A DNA stretch of 64,000 bases, taken from the NCBI RefSeq assembly GCF_001428105.1, contig NZ_LMSJ01000058.1, positions 300,913 through 364,912 of the forward strand, given 5' to 3'. Source of the stretch: Paenibacillus sp. Soil766. Lineage in GTDB: Bacteria > Bacillota > Bacilli > Paenibacillales > NBRC-103111. The translations under genes were made by a program, and so were the position numbers. Positions 59,540-64,000 of this stretch are shown here, piece after piece (within the stretch, counting starts at the first letter, position 1; each line of letters begins with the position of its first letter). The notes beneath the pieces were generated by a model. It made no database searches. It had not been told where the DNA came from and saw only the letters and a list, made by a program, of their open reading frames with translations.

Positions 59540-61141
59540 CAGAGACATTTCTTTGAATTCCGTCGGTGTCAGGCCCGTCTGCTTCTTGAATACCTCACTG
59601 AAATAACGCCGATGCTCATAGCCTAGCTGCTGTGCGATTTCCTGCACCTGATAATCCTCGATCAGCATCGATTTCGCCCGCTCCATTTTGGCTTGCGTAA
59701 CGAACTGTCCAAAGGTTGAGCCGGTTACTTTTTTGAACAAATTCGAGTAGTAGCCCCAACTCAGGTTAACTTGCTTGGCACAGTGCTCCAAGGTTAGATC
59801 GATGTCCAGATTGGCTTTGATATAGTCAGCCGAACGGTGAATAATTTTCTGTGACTCACTCGCCCGCTCTTGATGAATCAGACCACAGCCGATTTCACAC
59901 AGCTCAATGAACCAGGCACGATATGCTAGAATAGCGGCTTCGCTGTCTCTGATTTCAAGCGTCTTTGCCTCGAATTCTGCCAGGCTAGGACGAGGGAATT
60001 TCTCCATCAGCACGCGCAGCATCCGCAGCACAAGACCTTGCAGCAGTCGCTCCACAACACCCGGCTCAGGAAGAACAGAAACTTTCCCCATCTCGTTGAA
60101 AATCGTCATTGCCCACTCGACACAGGAGTCTCGATTCCCTGAGCGGAATGCGAAGAGAAATTCATTCTCGCTATCCTCGGTATAAATCCACTCCACCGGA
60201 ACGGCTTGGGCATCCGAATTAAAGCTAAATGCACCATTGCCTCCTGTATAAAAATGATACGATAACGCGCTGAGCGACTGCTGATAACTCTTCGGCAGCT
60301 CTTGGACAGTTTCAACACATTGCCCGATACCAATGGAGATTGTGAATTTGGTATGCCTTGCAATATTCGCGCAACATTGGTCTGCGATCGCAATCGGCCT
60401 CTCTGGATTCTCAACATGGAGGATACAGATATACCGATTGAATCCCTCCCTGAATACAACTGCTGCCCCGTCCAAAGCGATCGTCTCTTCAACGATATTT
60501 TGCAAAGAAAAACGGACAAGCTCTAATTCTTTCACAGGCACTTCGCCATATTTATCGGTAAACTGATCGATTTGGATCGTCATCACGGCAAAAGGCGGCT
60601 TCAGCTCATTAATGTCCAGAAAATCAGACAATCGCACTAACTCAGCTTCATTGGTTTGATGATAAACCAGCAAAGATAAGTACTCTTGCCGGAGGGCTGG
60701 CATGCTCTCTTTGATCTTTTGTTGGAGACCAATTAGCTGTGTTCGGCTCCGGTTCTCTTGCTCCCAAACCTCTTTTGCCTTGACCACGGCTTTCACGATC
60801 TGATCGATCGAAAAAGGCTTTTTCACATAGTCTAGCGCACCATATTGGATCGCTTTCTGTGCATAATCAAAGTCCGTATACGCGCTTAAAATAACGACTT
60901 TACTCGTCGGCAGGATCTCCATAATATTGCGAGTCATTTCTAAGCCATCCATTTTAGGCATACGAATGTCGGTTAGAATAAGGTCTGGCCGTGTCTCACG
61001 AATGACTGCAAAGCCTTCCTCGCCATTGGTCGCACTGCCTACGATTTCGATCCCATGAGCTTCCCATGGAATTTTCTTCGTAATCATGTCCACGACACTT
61101 CGAATGTCATCCACCACACAAAGCTTAATTAGACGGTCCAT
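59519..61141 (-). CDS. YesN-type response regulator (REC plus AraC output)
   Basis: The 540-residue regulator has a receiver domain (5-125; LCVVDDIRSVVDMI, phospho-acceptor Asp in PDLILTDIRMPKMDG at about 56), a long middle region (130-430) and an AraC double helix-turn-helix at the C-terminus (about 440-535; HCAKQVNLSWGYYSNLFKKVTG and LGYEHRRYFSEVFKKQTGLTPTEFKE). It should activate the ABC transporter and lyase genes downstream. The ATG at 61141 overlaps the sensor kinase by 17 bases, preceded by GAGGAGG. Confidence 0.94.
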   Translation of the reverse strand: MDRLIKLCVVDDIRSVVDMITKKIPWEAHGIEIVGSATNGEEGFAVIRETRPDLILTDIRMPKMDGLEMTRNIMEILPTSKVVILSAYTDFDYAQKAIQYGALDYVKKPFSIDQIVKAVVKAKEVWEQENRSRTQLIGLQQKIKESMPALRQEYLSLLVYHQTNEAELVRLSDFLDINELKPPFAVMTIQIDQFTDKYGEVPVKELELVRFSLQNIVEETIALDGAAVVFREGFNRYICILHVENPERPIAIADQCCANIARHTKFTISIGIGQCVETVQELPKSYQQSLSALSYHFYTGGNGAFSFNSDAQAVPVEWIYTEDSENEFLFAFRSGNRDSCVEWAMTIFNEMGKVSVLPEPGVVERLLQGLVLRMLRVLMEKFPRPSLAEFEAKTLEIRDSEAAILAYRAWFIELCEIGCGLIHQERASESQKIIHRSADYIKANLDIDLTLEHCAKQVNLSWGYYSNLFKKVTGSTFGQFVTQAKMERAKSMLIEDYQVQEIAQQLGYEHRRYFSEVFKKQTGLTPTEFKEMSLGKSSKP

Positions 61142-62948
61142 GGAAATCCTCCTCTTTCTCGTAACGTGGCAGCCACAAGTCTATTTCGGCGCCGCCCCAT
61201 GCATTTGTCGTTATCTCCATACGCTGTTCAGTCCCATAATAAAGCTGGAGCCTTGTGTAAATATTGCGCAGCGCATACCCATGCTTGGAGGTAGTTGGAT
61301 TCGTCATACTCTGTAAAAGAATCTCGGGAACGAGCCCTTGTCCATTATCCTGGGCCGTGATATGCAGCCATTCGCCCTCGGCGCGAGCCGTGAGCTGAAT
61401 TTCGCCGCCAGCCGTCCTATCCTTAAAGCCATGCAAAATACTATTTTCGATCAGCGGTTGAATCATGATTTTAGGCACAAGAATGGTATGCAGTTCAGGA
61501 TCAACTTCAATACGGCAAACGAATAAATTCTCATACGACCTCTGTTGGATCGCCAAATATTGACGCACATGATCCAGCTCATCCGCAAGTGTAATCAAAT
61601 CCCTGCCACCGCTTAAACTCAATTGAAACATGTTCGATAAAGCCAAAATCATTTCGTTCACATCGTCATTCTCGCCAAGGACCGATTTGCAATAAATCGT
61701 ATTCAGCGTGTTATAGAAAAAATGCGGATCCATCTGCGCGGTTAACGCCTTGATCTCCGCCCTCCGCTTATCGCGCTCCCTGTTCCTCACATCAGCGATG
61801 AGTTGCTTGATCTCATCCAGCATGCGGTTGAATCGAAACCCAACCTGAGACACCTCATCCTGGTAGACGCTTTCGAACCGAACCTCCAAGTCATTCTCTT
61901 CCACACGCTTCATCAGCTTCTGGAGTCTGAACAACGGTTTGAGCAGCAGCAGCGTCAAATTGTTCGTAATAAACAACGAAATCACAACAAATCCAATCGT
62001 CACAAACGTTGTTGCTTGTTTAATCCCATTTAATTTGGCCAGCAACGTAGCTTTAGCTTGAACCCCCACAATCATCCAATCATCTTTAACGTCTAGGCGT
62101 GCATAGTTAACCAGATAGTCCTGACGATCCTGATCGCGGTAAAAGAACGATCCCTTGCTAGCCTCCGTCATTTGATGAACAAAATCAGGCCTTTGAATGA
62201 GCGCTTTATCCTGTGTGCGATCGGCATAATTGACATCTTCACCTTGCGAATCGACAAAATAGTAGTGCTTATTGGTATCGGATAAATTATCCATAAAGAG
62301 ATCGCGCAGATCGTCTTCTTTCACATTGATGACAACATACACATTCGTAGACTGGTTGGCGATATAGGAATCATCACTGACCCCTTCCGCCACCAGGGAA
62401 ATCACCTTTTGATTACCTGTAAAAAAAGGATCCACATGACCTTTGCTCCAAAATCCGCGCTTCAAGAGCTGAAACTGCTCATACATCTCCGATTTATAAA
62501 ATGAATTCGTGCTGTTCCGCACACTGGACGTAGGGTAGAAATCTCCGATCGGCGTAGCGATTAATATACTCTCAATCATGGAATCATTGAATTTCACCTG
62601 TGAGAACACATACTGAAAAGCAGTCAAATACTTATAATAATTGGAGTTATCCTTGTTCTGAACATCCTTCATGAGCTGCTTGAAGGCATCGCTGAACATT
62701 AAGGAACGGACGGCCGTTCCAATATTTTTCAATCTTTCATTGACGATTTGCGCCGATTGATTCACGGTATCCTGACTTGACTGCATGGCGTTTCCCTGTA
62801 TTTCCTTAGAAGCGATGAGGTAAGCAATACTACCTGTGGCTACTAGACCTACCGTGATTAGGATGACAAAAGTAAACCATATCCTTTGTTTAAGCGAAAA
62901 AGAATGGAACAGGCGTGGCAGCCACGACCAGACAGCTTGCTTATTCAT
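61125..62948 (-). CDS. YesM-type sensor histidine kinase
   Basis: The 607-residue kinase has a membrane helix at about 25-50, a large extracytoplasmic sensor domain (about 50-325), a second membrane helix near 328-350, HAMP (about 355-405; FRLQKLMKRVEENDLEVRF), the His kinase box with His in LTAQMDPHFFYNTLNTIY (about 423) and HATPase (500-600; NSILHGFKDRT, DNGQGLVPEIL). It senses an extracellular cue, likely a sugar, and signals to the YesN-type partner. The start is unsure: ATG 62948 or a GTG at 62963 with AGGAAAG directly before it. Confidence 0.93.
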   Translation of the reverse strand: MNKQAVWSWLPRLFHSFSLKQRIWFTFVILITVGLVATGSIAYLIASKEIQGNAMQSSQDTVNQSAQIVNERLKNIGTAVRSLMFSDAFKQLMKDVQNKDNSNYYKYLTAFQYVFSQVKFNDSMIESILIATPIGDFYPTSSVRNSTNSFYKSEMYEQFQLLKRGFWSKGHVDPFFTGNQKVISLVAEGVSDDSYIANQSTNVYVVINVKEDDLRDLFMDNLSDTNKHYYFVDSQGEDVNYADRTQDKALIQRPDFVHQMTEASKGSFFYRDQDRQDYLVNYARLDVKDDWMIVGVQAKATLLAKLNGIKQATTFVTIGFVVISLFITNNLTLLLLKPLFRLQKLMKRVEENDLEVRFESVYQDEVSQVGFRFNRMLDEIKQLIADVRNRERDKRRAEIKALTAQMDPHFFYNTLNTIYCKSVLGENDDVNEMILALSNMFQLSLSGGRDLITLADELDHVRQYLAIQQRSYENLFVCRIEVDPELHTILVPKIMIQPLIENSILHGFKDRTAGGEIQLTARAEGEWLHITAQDNGQGLVPEILLQSMTNPTTSKHGYALRNIYTRLQLYYGTEQRMEITTNAWGGAEIDLWLPRYEKEEDFHGPSN

Positions 62949-63174
62949 AGGCGACGTCAGCACCTTTCCTGTGTAAGAAGATAGTCTTTATCTATTGTAT
63001 TATAGTATAGGTCACTTTCTGGGGGCAGGGGGGAAAATCAAGATGTAGGGCAGGTATTTCGATATCTCTCCATAAAATAGAACATATGTTCTTTATTTAT
63101 TCAGATAAATGTGGTAATAATAAGAGGTAGACTTTTTCCCTTTCAACTACTTCAATCTAAGGAGCTGTTTATTA

Positions 63175-63606
63175 ATGTCCGTTCGCTTAACTCCGTATTT
63201 AGTATTGCCAGGTACTGCTGCTGAAGCTATTACCTTTTATGAAAAAGCGCTGGACGCTCAAGTCCTATTTAAACAGACCTTTGGTGAAATGTCTGCCAAC
63301 CCTGAATTCCCGCTTGCAGATGAGCATAAAGGGCTTGTTGGCCATGCGATGCTTCAAGTCGGTGAGAGCCAACTCATGTTCTCGGATACATTCCCAGGTC
63401 AACCCGTTCAATTGGGAGATCATGTAACGATTTGTATTACAACGAAGGATGCCAGCCTATCGAAGCAATATTTCGAAGGGCTCAAAGATGGCGGCACCGT
63501 CATCATGGACCTGCATGAAGCCTTCTTCAGCCCGGCATACGGACAAGTGAAGGATAAATTCGGGGTGACTTTCCATTTATTCACCGAAGGCGCATCGATG
63601 AATTAA
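63175..63606 (+). CDS. VOC-family (PhnB-like) glyoxalase-fold protein
   Basis: The 143-residue protein has two beta-alpha-beta-beta-beta modules: VRLTPYLVLPGTAAEAITFYEKAL and later GLKDGGTVIMDLHEAFFSPAYGQVKDKFGVTF, as in PhnB-like VOC proteins. The function of this group is unknown; homologues are sometimes named after 3-demethylubiquinone methyltransferase by mis-annotation. AAGGAG precedes the ATG. Single gene before a strong terminator. Confidence 0.9.
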   Translation: MSVRLTPYLVLPGTAAEAITFYEKALDAQVLFKQTFGEMSANPEFPLADEHKGLVGHAMLQVGESQLMFSDTFPGQPVQLGDHVTICITTKDASLSKQYFEGLKDGGTVIMDLHEAFFSPAYGQVKDKFGVTFHLFTEGASMN

Positions 63607-63611
63607 ACGTG

Positions 63612-63652
63612 AAAACAGCCCTGTCGCATGACTGCGACGGGGCTGTTTTGTT
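63612..63652 (+). terminator. Terminator after the VOC gene
   Basis: AAAACAGCCC and GTCGCA at 63614-63630 pair with TGCGAC and GGGCTGTTTT at 63635-63651 with one bulge; T-rich after. Confidence 0.88.
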
Positions 63653-63754
63653 TGGATGTGGCTGGGGGCGCCAATGATGGTGTGCGGGAGACCGATCGAT
63701 TGACTACTCAACGGACCAACTGATATTCGACTATCTAAGTGACCACCAAAGTGA

Positions 63755-63960
63755 TTAAATGGAAATTATCCATCTATTTCAGCTCATTCTCCCTAAATTT
63801 GCAGTTTAGATGGATTTCCTACAGGTAATATCCCCGCTTTTCCCCAACTCATCGGATTTCCTCAAAATTAGCTACATAAAATCCATCTAAACCAATTTTT
63901 CAGTTAATTTCGCTCAAATTAACATCAGAAAATCCACTAGCGTTGCATCAAAGCTAACAC
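63755..63960. repeat. Dispersed intergenic repeat region C
   Basis: The DNA from 63653 to the window end has no gene. It contains TAAATGGAAATTATCCATCTA, TTCAGCTCATTCTCC, AGTTTAGATGGATTTCC, and CTACATAAAATCCATCTAA at 63872. The last shares 15 bases with 22381. Confidence 0.65.
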
Positions 63961-64000
63961 GAAAAAATACTTCAATTATTTACTATTTATGTAATTTTAT

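Noticed and set aside
1..64000. CRISPR array, tRNA, rRNA, prophage or restriction system
   Set aside because: I looked for regularly spaced palindromic repeats, tRNA-like cloverleaf sequences and phage or methylase genes and found none. The tandem arrays have no unique spacers.

Overview
The window looks like a chromosomal segment of a Paenibacillus-type Firmicute (Paenibacillaceae). The reasons are the pheS-pheT-zapA-cvpA...mutS2 gene cluster behind a phenylalanine T-box, consistently strong AGGAGG-type ribosome binding sites with several TTG/GTG starts, YesM/YesN-type two-component genes beside a carbohydrate ABC transporter, and a preQ1-I riboswitch before queF. Nearly all genes are chromosomal housekeeping or nutrient-acquisition genes. 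I saw no tRNA, rRNA, CRISPR array, prophage or complete insertion sequence.

Layout. 1-10.5 kb: the 5' part of mutS2, a holin-like membrane protein, a CuA-type lipoprotein, an IS1595-like zinc-ribbon fragment and repeat-rich DNA, then cvpA, a very large ZapA/coiled-coil fusion, pheT, pheS and the T-box. 10.6-21.6 kb: MarR/MFS efflux pair, signal peptidase I, aldo/keto reductase, glutaminase, CopC-CopD fusion, DUF2203, a NikR-like regulator with a His-rich tail, an Hpt-REC-GGDEF-REC protein with a CheY-like partner, a gamma-glutamylcyclotransferase-like protein and a small HTH protein. 21.6-22.7 kb: a gene-poor stretch holding three micro-ORFs with good ribosome binding sites, one with a near-consensus promoter and a terminator, plus tandem hairpins and intergenic repeats. 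22.7-26.2 kb: a 5-oxoprolinase operon (hydrolase-pxpB-pxpC-pxpA). 26.3-33.8 kb: a YbjQ pair, a 5'-nucleotidase, phnD with a candidate Pho box, a fused double PhnE, PhnC, and a NixA-type nickel/cobalt transporter.

34-50 kb: a NarL-type two-component system followed by YcnI, dfrA-thyA, a DJ-1/PfpI protein, an AraC regulator divergent from two Gfo/Idh/MocA oxidoreductases, riboswitch-controlled queF, a 1032-residue secreted beta-helix protein with carbohydrate-binding modules, a small Pro/Tyr-tailed protein, a molybdopterin oxidoreductase and the two-subunit L-serine dehydratase. 50-63 kb: a carbohydrate locus with a ThuA-like protein, a short-chain dehydrogenase, a toroid-like protein, an AraC regulator, a heparinase II/III-type lyase, two ABC permeases, a solute-binding lipoprotein, and a YesN/YesM two-component pair. 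The window ends with a VOC-fold protein and more intergenic repeats.

How the genes relate. Phosphorus scavenging (nucleotidase plus PhnDCE), nickel handling (NikR plus NixA), copper handling (CopCD, YcnI, CuA lipoprotein) and uptake and breakdown of an acidic polysaccharide are the main themes. The most unusual items are the ZapA fusion, whose tail changes from 14-residue double heptads to a long run of 11-residue repeats with a histidine at a fixed position, and the micro-ORF cluster at 21.6-22.1 kb next to a small HTH gene.
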